Below, one piece after another: positions 1 through 9,388 of a stretch of 64,000 nucleotides of DNA. The stretch is taken from contig CALEVL010000308.1 in NCBI GenBank assembly GCA_937924675.1, positions 14,727-78,726 on the forward strand, read 5' to 3'. Both the position numbers and the translations under genes were made by a program. The number at the start of each line of letters is the position of its first letter. Position 1 is the first letter of the stretch. Under the pieces are notes generated by a model. That model did not search any database, was not told the origin of the DNA, and saw only the letters and a program-made list of their open reading frames with translations. This DNA comes from an uncultured Ignavibacteria bacterium. Lineage in GTDB: Bacteria; Bacteroidota; Ignavibacteria; Tepidaquicellales; Tepidaquicellaceae.

Positions 1-576
1 CTTTTTCCTTCTTTGATTTTTGTAAGATACTATCTTAGCAGTGACATCGCATACAGGAGAAGCAGGCATCCAGAAGTGCTTGTACTCTGACTCCTTATTA
101 TCCATCATAATACTCCCGCCATGATCAGTAAGAGGCTTGAAGATAAATTCAGCCCTCAATTTATCAGCATATCTTTCCGAATTGTAATTTATATCTATAC
201 TCCAGTTACGCGAGCTCTTATCATATGTAATGCTCGAATTATCTATGGTTATCCTCATTGAATTTTCATCTTGAAAAACGGAATAACTTTCCTCCCCGAA
301 TTCAAAGAGAGTTCTGTAAACTAATCGTTGCTTGAGGTAGAGGTTAACAGAAATTGCGCTGAAATCAAATGGATTTGGAGCCTTAACAGATGGGTTCCTG
401 TTGTGGTTGTCAACTCCAATGTTGTATTCAGGAGAAAATGGATTGCCTGTAAGAAAAATAATTACAGCAGAATACTCGCTCGCATTATCAATAAAATCAA
501 AATACCACCATTCATAAGAACCAGTGTCCCCGGTTAGATGAGGACCTATGTGTTCCGGTCCGAAAACTATCTGCAA
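1..576 (-). CDS. CrtC-like carotenoid 1,2-hydratase (partial, C-terminus beyond the window)
   Basis: The minus strand is open from position 576 to the window edge. It encodes a protein beginning near LQIVFGPEHIGPH and reading SYEWWYFDFID, the hallmark N-terminal motif of the CrtC/hydroxyneurosporene synthase (carotenoid 1,2-hydratase) family, which adds water to the end of acyclic carotenoids. Only about 190 residues are present. A stop codon lies just upstream of a TTG at 574-576, the earliest plausible start; no clear Shine-Dalgarno is seen. The CrtQ-like glycosyltransferase diverges from it at 669, and a phytoene synthase lies at 44448-45341, so a hydroxylated and perhaps glycosylated carotenoid is a reasonable inference. 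The family also contains lipocalin-like proteins of other function, so the substrate is not certain. Confidence 0.72.
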   Translation of the reverse strand, partial: MQIVFGPEHIGPHLTGDTGSYEWWYFDFIDNASEYSAVIIFLTGNPFSPEYNIGVDNHNRNPSVKAPNPFDFSAISVNLYLKQRLVYRTLFEFGEESYSVFQDENSMRITIDNSSITYDKSSRNWSIDINYNSERYADKLRAEFIFKPLTDHGGSIMMDNKESEYKHFWMPASPVCDVTAKIVSYKNQRRKK

Positions 577-668
577 ATGAGTTTATTATTTGATTTCAAA
601 AGCGAATATTGCAATCAACAAGTAAAAATCAAACACAAAAATTATTGTTCCTATGATTTTATGCAGTT

Positions 669-1802
669 ATGGTATTTGAATATCTGATGCTCTTTATTGC
701 AGCTGTTCTTTTTGTTCTGTTGATATTATGTATTGTAAATATTTTTACGCTTCGGACTTTAAGAGCAACTGACAATGTATCCGATTCAGGAAAAGTATCG
801 GTATTGATACCTGCAAGAAATGAAGAATTGAATATTGGACGATGCCTGACATCCGTGCTTAAACAAAATTATCAAGACATTGAGATCTTAGTACTTGACG
901 ATGGTTCTACTGATAAGACGCCGGCAATATTGAAATCCTATTCTGACAAACGTATCCGGATCATTAGAGGGGAGAAATTGGAGAAAGGATGGGTCGGAAA
1001 AAATTTTGCGTGCCACCAGTTACAGATAAATGCCACAGGCAAGTATTTGCTTTTCTTAGATGCAGACACTGAACTTCATGATAAATGCATTTCAACTGCA
1101 GTGATATATGCAGAAGAGCAATCGACTGACTTGCTTTCTGTTATGCCAAATGAAATATCTGAAAGTTTCTGGGAAAAACTTGTGATACCGATGCTATACT
1201 TTGCTGTAACAGTTTTCCTTCCGTTTCCAATGATTGAAAGATCTTCAAAAAAACAGTTTGCAATGGGCAATGGTCAGTTCATGTTTTTCAGAAGAGAATT
1301 TTATGACAAGATAGGCGGACATGAGTCGCTGAAAAGCAAAATAGTGGAGGATGTGTGGCTCGCCCGAAGAGTAAAGGAGTTTAAAGGAAAGCTGATCTTT
1401 GCCGATGCAAACAGTCTTGTAAGCTGCCGGATGTACAGAAATCTGAAGGAAGTATGGCAAGGATTTTCGAAGAACCTTTTTGCGGGACTTTCATTTTCAT
1501 TTGCAGGATTATTTTTTACTGTGCTTACTTACTTGACTCTGTTTGTGCTTCCGCCATTATTAATGTTGACCGGAGTTCTGAAACTAAACACCATCAATTC
1601 AGTAATTGTAGTGATACCTGTACTGATGAGGCTAATGCAGGCAGTAAGATTCAATCAGCCGGTCGCTTTCAGTTTTCTGAATCCCTTGAGCGCATTGTTC
1701 ATAGTAGCTGTAGCAATTAACTCTTATCGTATTATGAGATTCGGAAAAGGCGCAACCTGGAAAGACAGAGAATATTCCGAAAATGTTATCGGCAACAATT
1801 GA
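669..1802 (+). CDS. CrtQ-like family 2 glycosyltransferase, membrane-anchored
   Basis: A 377-residue GT-A glycosyltransferase with an N-terminal membrane helix (about residues 5-28), the family 2 start motif SVLIPARNEE, DDGSTD, and a metal-binding FLDADTE motif. Two or three hydrophobic helices near the C-terminus (about 275-350) follow the catalytic region. This architecture matches the CrtQ-type glycosyltransferases that add a sugar to carotenoid acids in staphyloxanthin-like pathways. Diverging promoters in the 92-bp gap to the CrtC-like gene suggest shared regulation. It could instead glycosylate another lipid; family assignment is firm, substrate is inferred from the neighbour. Confidence 0.75.
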   Translation: MVFEYLMLFIAAVLFVLLILCIVNIFTLRTLRATDNVSDSGKVSVLIPARNEELNIGRCLTSVLKQNYQDIEILVLDDGSTDKTPAILKSYSDKRIRIIRGEKLEKGWVGKNFACHQLQINATGKYLLFLDADTELHDKCISTAVIYAEEQSTDLLSVMPNEISESFWEKLVIPMLYFAVTVFLPFPMIERSSKKQFAMGNGQFMFFRREFYDKIGGHESLKSKIVEDVWLARRVKEFKGKLIFADANSLVSCRMYRNLKEVWQGFSKNLFAGLSFSFAGLFFTVLTYLTLFVLPPLLMLTGVLKLNTINSVIVVIPVLMRLMQAVRFNQPVAFSFLNPLSALFIVAVAINSYRIMRFGKGATWKDREYSENVIGNN

Positions 1803-1853
1803 CATTATTGAAGTTGACTTATTGAATTCAAATTCTAACGCTTATACAATCGA

Positions 1854-3488
1854 ATGAATATGAAATTAATTGTAATACTGGCAATGCTTCTAACATGTGA
1901 TGTTGCATTGTTAAAAGATGCAAATGCGCAGCTTGGGGCTGAGAATATTGATGTGACTAATTATGACATTGAGGTTGACCTTGTTAACAATCTTACAAGT
2001 CCTTTCAAGCGTTCTTTCAGCGGAACTGTAATTATTAATGCAAAGACTCTATCAGAAGCAAGCGAATTCACGGTTGATGCTCACAATTTCTCGTTGGCAA
2101 TTGATGATGTTACAGGAAGTTGCAAGAGCTTCATCCATTCAGGAAACAAGTTGGTGATTTCTTTAGATAAAGTTTATTCCGAAGGTGAAGAGATAACAGT
2201 CAAGATAAAATACAGACACAAGGATGTATTTGATACAGCTTTCTACTGTAATGAAGGTTTGGTTTATACTGACTCCGAATCTGCCGGCGCAAGAAGATGG
2301 CTTCCGTGCAAAGATGTGCCTTCTGATAAGGCGACATCAAAAATCACTGCTACTGTTCCGGCTGAAGTACAGTTTTGCAGCAATGGAATATTGACTGATT
2401 CGATTGCAACTAAAAATTCAGTTAAATATACATATCAGAACAGTTATCCCATCGCAACATACTTGGTTGCATTTGTGGCTTCAAAAAAATATTTGCTATC
2501 CGTAGTAAACTGGGACTACAATACTTCCGAAAGGGGCAACATGGAAGTCAGATATTACTTTCAGAGAGGTGAGACCATGTTTAATCTCAGAAACATTATG
2601 CTGAAGACAAACTCGATGCTTGATTTCTTTTCTGAGATTTACTGTGATTATCCATTTGAGAAACTTGCATTCGCCACAACGGACAGGCATTTTCCGTGGG
2701 GAGGTATGGAGAATCAGACAATTGTCACATTGTGTCCGGACTGCTGGATAGAAGATCTGGTTTGTCATGAACTTGTGCACCATTGGTTTGGTGACATGAT
2801 AACACCGGCAACATGGGCTGATATCTGGCTTAATGAAGGATTTGCAACATATAATGAAGCTCTTTGGATTGAGAGAACATATGGTAAGAATAAGTACAAG
2901 AACACAGTGGATTTTGAAGCTCAGAAGTATCTCAACTCAAATGCGGGATGGGCAGTTTACAACGAAGACTGGAATACTGACCAGCCGAATGATAATCAGG
3001 TGTTTGATGCCGGTATAACATACTCAAAAGCCGGGTGTATCCTTTTCTTGCTGCGTTATGTGTTGGGAGATGAAGTGTTTTTTGATGTGCTCAAGAAATA
3101 TGCAAACAACGAGAAGTTCAGATACGGAAACGTAAACACTGCTCAATTTGAAGATTTTGTTGAATCGGTTTCTGGAAAAGATCTCACTTGGTTTTTTCAG
3201 CAATGGGTTTATGGACCGAATCATCCTGTTTATCAGCTTAACTTAACCAAGGAAAAAACTGAAGACAACAAATACAAAGCTCAATACATGATAACTCAAA
3301 CTCAAAGAAATGCCGGTTACTTTAAGATGCCTGTTGAACTGGAAGTTGCTTTTGCAGACGGTTCTACAAAGATGATGAATGAGAACAATGATTATAACAT
3401 GCAGACATTTGAGTATATATTCGACAAAGAACCCGTTAACATAAAGTTTGATCCGAGAAACATGATTGTACTCAAAGAGGTTAAGTAG
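1854..3488 (+). CDS. Secreted M1-family zinc aminopeptidase
   Basis: A 544-residue gluzincin peptidase with a signal peptide (hydrophobic residues 4-20, likely cleavage after DANA). It has the substrate-binding GGMEN loop (283-287), the zinc site HELVH (305-309) with the third ligand Glu328 in NEGFA, and a catalytic Tyr390 in the TYSKAG motif. It would trim N-terminal amino acids from peptides in the periplasm or outside the cell. It lacks the long C-terminal helical domain of full-size aminopeptidase N and has no T9SS sorting domain, so it is a compact M1 form. Its last 8 bases overlap the convergent rarA gene. Confidence 0.88.
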   Translation: MNMKLIVILAMLLTCDVALLKDANAQLGAENIDVTNYDIEVDLVNNLTSPFKRSFSGTVIINAKTLSEASEFTVDAHNFSLAIDDVTGSCKSFIHSGNKLVISLDKVYSEGEEITVKIKYRHKDVFDTAFYCNEGLVYTDSESAGARRWLPCKDVPSDKATSKITATVPAEVQFCSNGILTDSIATKNSVKYTYQNSYPIATYLVAFVASKKYLLSVVNWDYNTSERGNMEVRYYFQRGETMFNLRNIMLKTNSMLDFFSEIYCDYPFEKLAFATTDRHFPWGGMENQTIVTLCPDCWIEDLVCHELVHHWFGDMITPATWADIWLNEGFATYNEALWIERTYGKNKYKNTVDFEAQKYLNSNAGWAVYNEDWNTDQPNDNQVFDAGITYSKAGCILFLLRYVLGDEVFFDVLKKYANNEKFRYGNVNTAQFEDFVESVSGKDLTWFFQQWVYGPNHPVYQLNLTKEKTEDNKYKAQYMITQTQRNAGYFKMPVELEVAFADGSTKMMNENNDYNMQTFEYIFDKEPVNIKFDPRNMIVLKEVK

Positions 3489-4806
3489 AATTCCTTCGCA
3501 GCTTTCTTACTTTGTCCAGATATTCCGAGAGCTCCTTTTCTTTTCCGAGTGATGTTGGATTGTAATAGACCTTCTCTTTGAGTTCTTCAGGCATATAATT
3601 CTGAGCGGAAATATGCTCATCAAAATCATGAGGATATTCATAGTCAGCACCGTAGCCTAGATTTTTCATCAGTCCTGTCGGTGCATTTCTTAAGTGCACT
3701 GGCACATTGTATGGAGGCAGAGTTTCTGCATCACTCATAGCCGATTTTATTGCTTTGTATGATGAATTACTTTTAGGACAAGAAGCTAGATACGTTGCAG
3801 TCTGAGCAAGTATCAGAGCTCCTTCAGGCATTCCGATATATCTTATTGCAGTAAATGCAGAAACCGCCATAGTAAGAGCGGAGGGCTCAGCATTCCCGAT
3901 ATCTTCGGAAGCAAGCACTATCATTCTTCTTGCAATGAATTCCGGTTGTTCACCTCCTGCTATCATTCGTGACATCCAGTAAACTGCTGCATCCGGATCG
4001 CTGCCCCTGATACTCTTGATGAATGCAGAAATAATGTTGTAATGTTCTTCTTTGTTCTTGTCATACTTAACATAGTTTGCCTGGAATGCTTCCTTAATAA
4101 TTTTGCTGCTGAGGTGCACTGTTGAGTCATTCTCATTTGAAGCAAGATTGATTGCAAGCTCAATTGCATTGAGAAGTTTTCTGGCATCACCTCCTGAAAG
4201 TGTAACTGCCAGATCAATATCTTCAATACTGACATCAAGTTTAGAGAAAACATCATCTCTCTTCAATGCATTCATTACAATTGACTTAAGTTCATCGGCA
4301 GAAAGTTCGGAAAGCACAAAGACTCTGCTTCGTGAAAGCAAAGGAGAGATAACTTCGAAGGAAGGATTCTCTGTTGTAGCACCAATCAAGATGATAGTAC
4401 CCTTCTCAGAACTGTGAAGTAATGAATCCTGCTGTGCTTTGTTGAATCTGTGTATCTCATCTACAAACAGAATAGTCTTCTTGCCGGATCTGGTTTGATT
4501 AAGTCTTGCCTTATCCAGCGCAGCTCTCACATCTTTAACACCGGATGAAACTGCAGAAAGCTGAATGAAGTCAGCTTTTACATGATTGGCCAGCAACAAT
4601 GCCAGTGTTGTCTTTCCAACTCCAGGGGGGCCCCAGAGTATCATTGAAGCAAGTTTATCTTTCTCTATCATTACTCTTAGCGGCTTCCCTTCGCCCACTA
4701 TATGACACTGTCCCACAAAGTCATCAAGTGTCTTCGGACGCATTCGCTCAGAAAGAGGAGCAAATTTATTTGAGTCTTTTAGCTCATCATTACCAAAAAG
4801 GTCCAT
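3481..4806 (-). CDS. rarA: Replication-associated recombination protein A (RarA/MgsA) AAA+ ATPase
   Basis: A 441-residue clamp-loader-like AAA+ ATPase. Walker A is GPPGVGKTT (about 59-67), Walker B is ILFVDEIHRF (111-120), and a sensor region around GATTENPSFE is followed by the RarA C-terminal tetramerisation domain (ISAFIKSIRGSDPDAA and downstream). The family acts at stalled replication forks together with SSB and RecA. Length and motif order are normal. It lies 4 bp downstream of the EamA transporter gene and is probably co-transcribed with it; its stop overlaps the convergent M1 peptidase gene. Confidence 0.95.
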   Translation of the reverse strand: MDLFGNDELKDSNKFAPLSERMRPKTLDDFVGQCHIVGEGKPLRVMIEKDKLASMILWGPPGVGKTTLALLLANHVKADFIQLSAVSSGVKDVRAALDKARLNQTRSGKKTILFVDEIHRFNKAQQDSLLHSSEKGTIILIGATTENPSFEVISPLLSRSRVFVLSELSADELKSIVMNALKRDDVFSKLDVSIEDIDLAVTLSGGDARKLLNAIELAINLASNENDSTVHLSSKIIKEAFQANYVKYDKNKEEHYNIISAFIKSIRGSDPDAAVYWMSRMIAGGEQPEFIARRMIVLASEDIGNAEPSALTMAVSAFTAIRYIGMPEGALILAQTATYLASCPKSNSSYKAIKSAMSDAETLPPYNVPVHLRNAPTGLMKNLGYGADYEYPHDFDEHISAQNYMPEELKEKVYYNPTSLGKEKELSEYLDKVRKLRRNST

Positions 4807-4810
4807 AGAG

Positions 4811-5722
4811 TTATTTTACAGTTGGAGTTTTGTTCGCTATCATGACACCGGTTATTATAAGTATCATTGCTGCATAATGAGCTGCAAACAATACTTCGCC
4901 GTCAGCTATTCCCCATAATACTGCAACAATAGGTATTAGATATGCTATTGAACTTGCAAAGACAGGTGTTGAGATTTTTATGAGTCGGGCATATAACGCA
5001 AGTCCTATTGCTGTTGAAAATGTGCCGAGTGTGGCAAGAGATATTAAGGAAAACAATGCCTTGTCATTACTCGAGATTATCTGCAGAAAATCAGTTAAAA
5101 GGAAAAGGTAGACGGCGCACAGCGGAGCAATGGCAAGCATTGCCAATGTTGCTACAGCCATTGAGTCTGCTCCCCCCAATTTTGATTTTATGATATTTAA
5201 ACTGAATGCGTAACAAATTGTTGCAATTACAATGAGCCACACAAATGAATTCATTTCACCGATCTCACCGCCGGAGGAAACAAATGATAAGCCAACGGCT
5301 CCAATGAGTCCGATCAGAATTCCAAATACCTGACGCGCAGTGATCATCATTTTGAAAAATACATATGCAACTATGATCGTAAATACCGGTGTGAGTGCAT
5401 TGAGCATTCCGGAAACCGAACTTGCTATCCTTGTTTGCGCCAATGAAAAAAGAAATGCCGTTATCAGATTGCCTATGAGACCGACAAGCGCAATGTACTT
5501 CAAATCCATTTTCCGGGTAAGTTTGAAACTCCTTGGAACAAGCGGCAAAAGAAATATGAGCGCGAATATTATTCGTATAGCAGCTGCCTGATCTGCAGGA
5601 AACGCAATGAGACCGTTCTTAATGAGGATGAATGAACTTCCCCAAATCAGAGTAAGAATAAACATGAGCAGCCACGGCTCAAGTCTGCGTATATTTGCTA
5701 TGTGATTAGAATTGCTTTTCAA
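4811..5722 (-). CDS. EamA/DMT-family transporter
   Basis: A 303-residue protein with about ten hydrophobic helices arranged as two EamA repeats (first from WLLMFILTLIWGSSF, second from about FVWLIVIATICYAF). The family exports amino acids, nucleosides or other small metabolites; the substrate cannot be read from the sequence. The ATG start has a tidy N-terminus (basic residues before the first helix). It is 4 bp from rarA, suggesting one transcript but not a shared function. Confidence 0.88.
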   Translation of the reverse strand: MKSNSNHIANIRRLEPWLLMFILTLIWGSSFILIKNGLIAFPADQAAAIRIIFALIFLLPLVPRSFKLTRKMDLKYIALVGLIGNLITAFLFSLAQTRIASSVSGMLNALTPVFTIIVAYVFFKMMITARQVFGILIGLIGAVGLSFVSSGGEIGEMNSFVWLIVIATICYAFSLNIIKSKLGGADSMAVATLAMLAIAPLCAVYLFLLTDFLQIISSNDKALFSLISLATLGTFSTAIGLALYARLIKISTPVFASSIAYLIPIVAVLWGIADGEVLFAAHYAAMILIITGVMIANKTPTVK

Positions 5723-5825
5723 GTGAATGTGATTAAAATACTACTAATAGATTTAAAACAGTAATGATTTGCAGATGTAACTTTTATTGCAATGTTTGAT
5801 CATATTCACCTCAAGAATTGCTGTT

Positions 5826-5843
5826 GATTCCTCTGAAGGAATC
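5826..5843. promoter_or_regulatory. Perfect inverted repeat upstream of dinB
   Basis: The sequence GATTCC-tctgaa-GGAATC is a perfect 6-bp dyad with a 6-base spacer, 67 bases upstream of the dinB GTG start and also in the leader of the divergent EamA-rarA unit. Its symmetry and location fit an operator or a small hairpin. It does not match a LexA box that I know for this group, so the regulator is unassigned. Confidence 0.3.
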
Positions 5844-5909
5844 TTACTGCCATTAGATGACAGCAAGATGTTTGTTGAATTAGTACATTTGTTGAAGTAA
5901 TTTGCTTTT

Positions 5910-7088
5910 GTGAAAACATATACACACAAAGTCATCTTTCATGTGGACATGGATGCATTCTTTGCATCATGCGAAGAAGCTATTAATCCATCTCTGAGAG
6001 AGAAGCCGCTGGTAGTTGGCGGGAACAAAGATGATAAGAGAGGGATCGTTGCTTGTCCTAATTATCTTGCAAGAAAAAAAGGTGTAAGAACTGCGATGCC
6101 GCTTTCAAGAGCTTTACAGCTTGTACCCGAAGCGAACTTTATCAGATCCACACGAGGTCTTTATTCCGACTATTCAAGGAAAGTCAGAGAGATTATGCTT
6201 GAATTCACTCCTATGATACAACCTGTCAGTGTAGATGAGGCATTTCTTGATGTTACCGGTGTCCTTTATATGCACGGTGATGATCATATTCTTCTTGCTG
6301 AGAGGATCAAAGAAACAATTAAATCAAGGCTTGATATAACATGCTCCATTGGGATTGCAACAAACAAAGTCTGCGCAAAGATTGCTTCTGATATGAACAA
6401 ACCTAACGGAATCACTTACGTACCGTTTGGAAATGAAAAGGAGTTTCTTTCGAAACTTCCGGTGGAGAAGATTCCGGGAGTAGGTAAGAAGACTCATGAG
6501 CGTTTGAAAAAATACGGGATCATTCTGATTGGAGATCTTCTTAAATTTGATAAATCGTTTTATGACAACGAGATAGGAATTCACAGCTCATATTTGTTGA
6601 ATGTAGCATCCGGAACAGGCAGCGATAATGTCAGGGATGATCATGATTCCCGTAAGTCGCTTTCGAAAGAAAATACATTCTTTGAAGATACTGTTGATCA
6701 GAAGTTTCTGGAATCCGAACTTTATTATCTGATGGAACGATGCTGTGAAAAGTTGAGAGCAAAGAATATCAAGTCGAAGTGCATAACAATCAAGGTCAAG
6801 TACGCTGATTTTACTGTCAATCAGAAATCGTTTACCGGTAAAAGACTTTCAAACCTCGAGTCGGAATTCTATGAAGACGGATTGAGACTTTTAGGATTAT
6901 TGATCAACAAAAAGAAGATCAGACTGCTTGGTGTTAAATTCTCAGAACTCGTAGAGGATGATGACTCGGTTCAGGAAAACATGTTCACTAACATCGACAA
7001 GAATGAAAACCTGATGAAGAAAATCGACAAAATAAGAAAGAAATATGAATACGGTATTGTGAAGTTTGGAAGAACATTCGATTTATAA
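5910..7088 (+). CDS. dinB: DNA polymerase IV (Y-family translesion polymerase)
   Basis: A 392-residue Y-family polymerase for lesion bypass. It has the palm motif HVDMDAFF (11-18, metal ligand Asp13) and SVDEAFLD (107-114, Asp109/Glu110), a helix-hairpin-helix thumb around KIPGVGKKTHERL, and a little-finger domain in the C-terminal third. A sequence QENMF resembles a beta-clamp binding motif. The start is GTG: an in-frame TAA lies 10 bases upstream and no ATG precedes the conserved N-terminus. It ends directly against the convergent acetyltransferase gene, with no bases between. Confidence 0.95.
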   Translation: MKTYTHKVIFHVDMDAFFASCEEAINPSLREKPLVVGGNKDDKRGIVACPNYLARKKGVRTAMPLSRALQLVPEANFIRSTRGLYSDYSRKVREIMLEFTPMIQPVSVDEAFLDVTGVLYMHGDDHILLAERIKETIKSRLDITCSIGIATNKVCAKIASDMNKPNGITYVPFGNEKEFLSKLPVEKIPGVGKKTHERLKKYGIILIGDLLKFDKSFYDNEIGIHSSYLLNVASGTGSDNVRDDHDSRKSLSKENTFFEDTVDQKFLESELYYLMERCCEKLRAKNIKSKCITIKVKYADFTVNQKSFTGKRLSNLESEFYEDGLRLLGLLINKKKIRLLGVKFSELVEDDDSVQENMFTNIDKNENLMKKIDKIRKKYEYGIVKFGRTFDL

Positions 7089-7583
7089 TTATCTCTTTGC
7101 TCCCGGCTTCAAAAGCATAACAAAGTCATTCATCACAAAACCTTCCCCGATATCCATGTCAATTACCTTCTCTATTGTAAACCCGAATTTAAAATAGAAA
7201 TTAACTGCCTGAATGTTTTTCCTGTTCACAGTTAATCTGAATTCTTTATACTTGATATTTTCAAATGCTGCATCAAACAATCCTCTTCCGATTCCTTTAC
7301 CGTGCTTCGTAACATCTACATACCATTTATGAATCATGAATTGTTTTTCAGATGTCATGCTGTATGATATGAATCCTAACATCTCTTCGTTATCATAAGC
7401 CGCAATAAAAGTGTGGCCGTTCCTGATTTGTTCATTAAGGTTTTCCTGACTGTACATCATTGCCAGCATGTAATCAACCTGCTTCTGCCCGATAATCGGA
7501 GGATAATGAACATTCCAGATCCTTGCGGCTAATTCTGCAAGCTTCTTGAGTTCTGACTTATCCGAGACCTTTCTGTAATTCAT
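7089..7583 (-). CDS. GNAT-family N-acetyltransferase
   Basis: A 164-residue single-domain GNAT protein. The acetyl-CoA pyrophosphate loop reads HGKGIGRGLFD, followed by a typical strand-helix segment, RLTVNRKNIQAVNFYFKFGF. The family acetylates amines of proteins, antibiotics or small molecules; the substrate is unknown. Its stop abuts that of dinB. It is separated by 38 bp from the upstream peptide-binding lipoprotein gene on the same strand. Confidence 0.85.
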   Translation of the reverse strand: MNYRKVSDKSELKKLAELAARIWNVHYPPIIGQKQVDYMLAMMYSQENLNEQIRNGHTFIAAYDNEEMLGFISYSMTSEKQFMIHKWYVDVTKHGKGIGRGLFDAAFENIKYKEFRLTVNRKNIQAVNFYFKFGFTIEKVIDMDIGEGFVMNDFVMLLKPGAKR

Positions 7584-7621
7584 GCGATACTAAAATTCTT
7601 CAAACTGTAAATAGTTCAGCT

Positions 7622-9310
7622 TCATTTCTTTCTCGTGTATTTCAGATTTATGATGTTCAGTCCGTCAAGATAAAAGCCTTCAATATTCTTCTTCAGCAGA
7701 TAAACCTTTTCATTGTAATACATGAACAGCCATGCGGCATCGTCGATAACAATCTGCTGCATTGCATCATATATCTTTTTTCTTTCTGCGAAATCTGTAA
7801 CTGATAATGACCGTTCATAAAGTTCATCAATTTCAGGATTGCTATAACCAACTCTGTTAGGTCCTTTCGGCGTGATATTCTTGCTGTAAAAAAGTGCCAT
7901 GAAATTTTCGGGATCAAAATAATCCGCGCCCCAGCTTGCCCGCCAGAATGGAAAGACACCTTCTTCCTGTTTCGAGATGAGAGTAGATTGAACAAGCTGA
8001 TCGAGTTTGAGTTGTATTCCCAGCGACTTGAACTGCTCTTGCACCGCAATTGCTATGGTCTTCTGAATTTCTTCATTTCCTGTTACAAGTGTCAGATCAA
8101 GTCCCTTGCCGTTTGGATATCCTGCTTCGCTAAGTAATTGCAGAGCTTTATCCTTATCATACTTGTAACCTTTGATCGTTGAATCAAAACCCGGCATTCC
8201 CGGTGGAAGAGGGCCATTAACAGCAGCCATGCCGCGGTTCTTCAAAACAAAGTTCATGATCTTGTCACGGTCAACTGCATAGTTCAGTGCCTGACGGAGC
8301 TTTTTATTGTCTGCAAAAGGTCCGTCAATTCCCCCGGGAAGTTCTTTGGATTGCATCATACCAAAGAATACTGTTTGCAGCCAGGGTTGCTTCTTCATAA
8401 GAAAATCTTTCTCTCCGGGTTCAACAAGATTACCAGACTTGTCCGTAATCTGATCAAATGTTTCTGACGAAGGGTCATGAAAATCATACTTGCCGTTCCT
8501 GAAGTCAAGATACTCTGTTTCTGATGACTGTGTAAATGTAATCTTAACTCCGTCAAGATAGGGGAGTCTGTTGCCTTGTTCGTCTTTGTCCCAGTACGAA
8601 TTGTTCTTCTCATAAATCAGCTCCTGATCGAATATCCATCTGGAAAATTTGAATGGACCGCTGCCAACAGGGTTCTGCCCGAATTTATCGCCATAATGTT
8701 CAACTGCTTCCTTTGGATAGACATAACCGTAACTCATAGTGAGAATGCTGAGAAACGGTGAGAAGGGTTTTGTGAGTTCAATGATAAATGTTGAATCATT
8801 GGCAACCTTGAGACCTGATATACCATCCACTGCTAAGGTGCTCTTGCCTGACATATAATCAATATATTCCTGAGCACCTTTTATTTTATCTCTGAAAACC
8901 CATGAGCCGCGTGTTTTGGTTTTGGGATTGTTAACTCTTTCGAGGCAATATTTGAAATCATATGCAGTAACTCTTCTGCCTTTTCCTCCATTCAATTTGA
9001 AACATGGATCATCATGAAATTGTGCATCAGTCCTGAGATTGAATGTGTAAGCCAGTCCGTCTTCTGAAATTGACCAGCTTTTTGCAATACAAGGAATCAG
9101 ATTGTTTTGCTTATCATACTGAACAAGACCTTCCATCATCATTGCAAGTGCCCAAATAGATTGGTTTGAGTTTGACATAACCGGCTCAAGCGTCTCAATG
9201 TTCTGACTCAGATTGAATCTGAATACATTACTGCCGGTCTCTTGTTTTTGAGAACATGAAGACAAACAAAGAAGCAATAAAAAGAAGATTAAGGAATGAA
9301 ATTTTATCAT
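7622..9310 (-). CDS. Peptide-type ABC transporter substrate-binding lipoprotein (SBP_bac_5)
   Basis: A 562-residue family 5 extracellular solute-binding protein of OppA/DppA type. It begins with a lipoprotein signal ending in the lipobox LSSC and contains family landmarks such as FNLRTDAQFHD, AYDFKYCLERV, NPVGSGPFKF and RQALNYAVDRDKI. It would capture oligopeptides or similar ligands at the membrane. No permease or ATPase genes of an ABC transporter occur nearby, so it either serves a transporter encoded elsewhere or acts as a lone binding protein. It diverges from the acyl-CoA synthetase gene. Confidence 0.9.
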   Translation of the reverse strand: MIKFHSLIFFLLLLCLSSCSQKQETGSNVFRFNLSQNIETLEPVMSNSNQSIWALAMMMEGLVQYDKQNNLIPCIAKSWSISEDGLAYTFNLRTDAQFHDDPCFKLNGGKGRRVTAYDFKYCLERVNNPKTKTRGSWVFRDKIKGAQEYIDYMSGKSTLAVDGISGLKVANDSTFIIELTKPFSPFLSILTMSYGYVYPKEAVEHYGDKFGQNPVGSGPFKFSRWIFDQELIYEKNNSYWDKDEQGNRLPYLDGVKITFTQSSETEYLDFRNGKYDFHDPSSETFDQITDKSGNLVEPGEKDFLMKKQPWLQTVFFGMMQSKELPGGIDGPFADNKKLRQALNYAVDRDKIMNFVLKNRGMAAVNGPLPPGMPGFDSTIKGYKYDKDKALQLLSEAGYPNGKGLDLTLVTGNEEIQKTIAIAVQEQFKSLGIQLKLDQLVQSTLISKQEEGVFPFWRASWGADYFDPENFMALFYSKNITPKGPNRVGYSNPEIDELYERSLSVTDFAERKKIYDAMQQIVIDDAAWLFMYYNEKVYLLKKNIEGFYLDGLNIINLKYTRKK

Positions 9311-9388
9311 TATGACTTTATTAGTATTTTGTTAGCATCTCAAAATAATTAATAACGTCACAAATAATAATGAAAAGAACTTCTTCGC

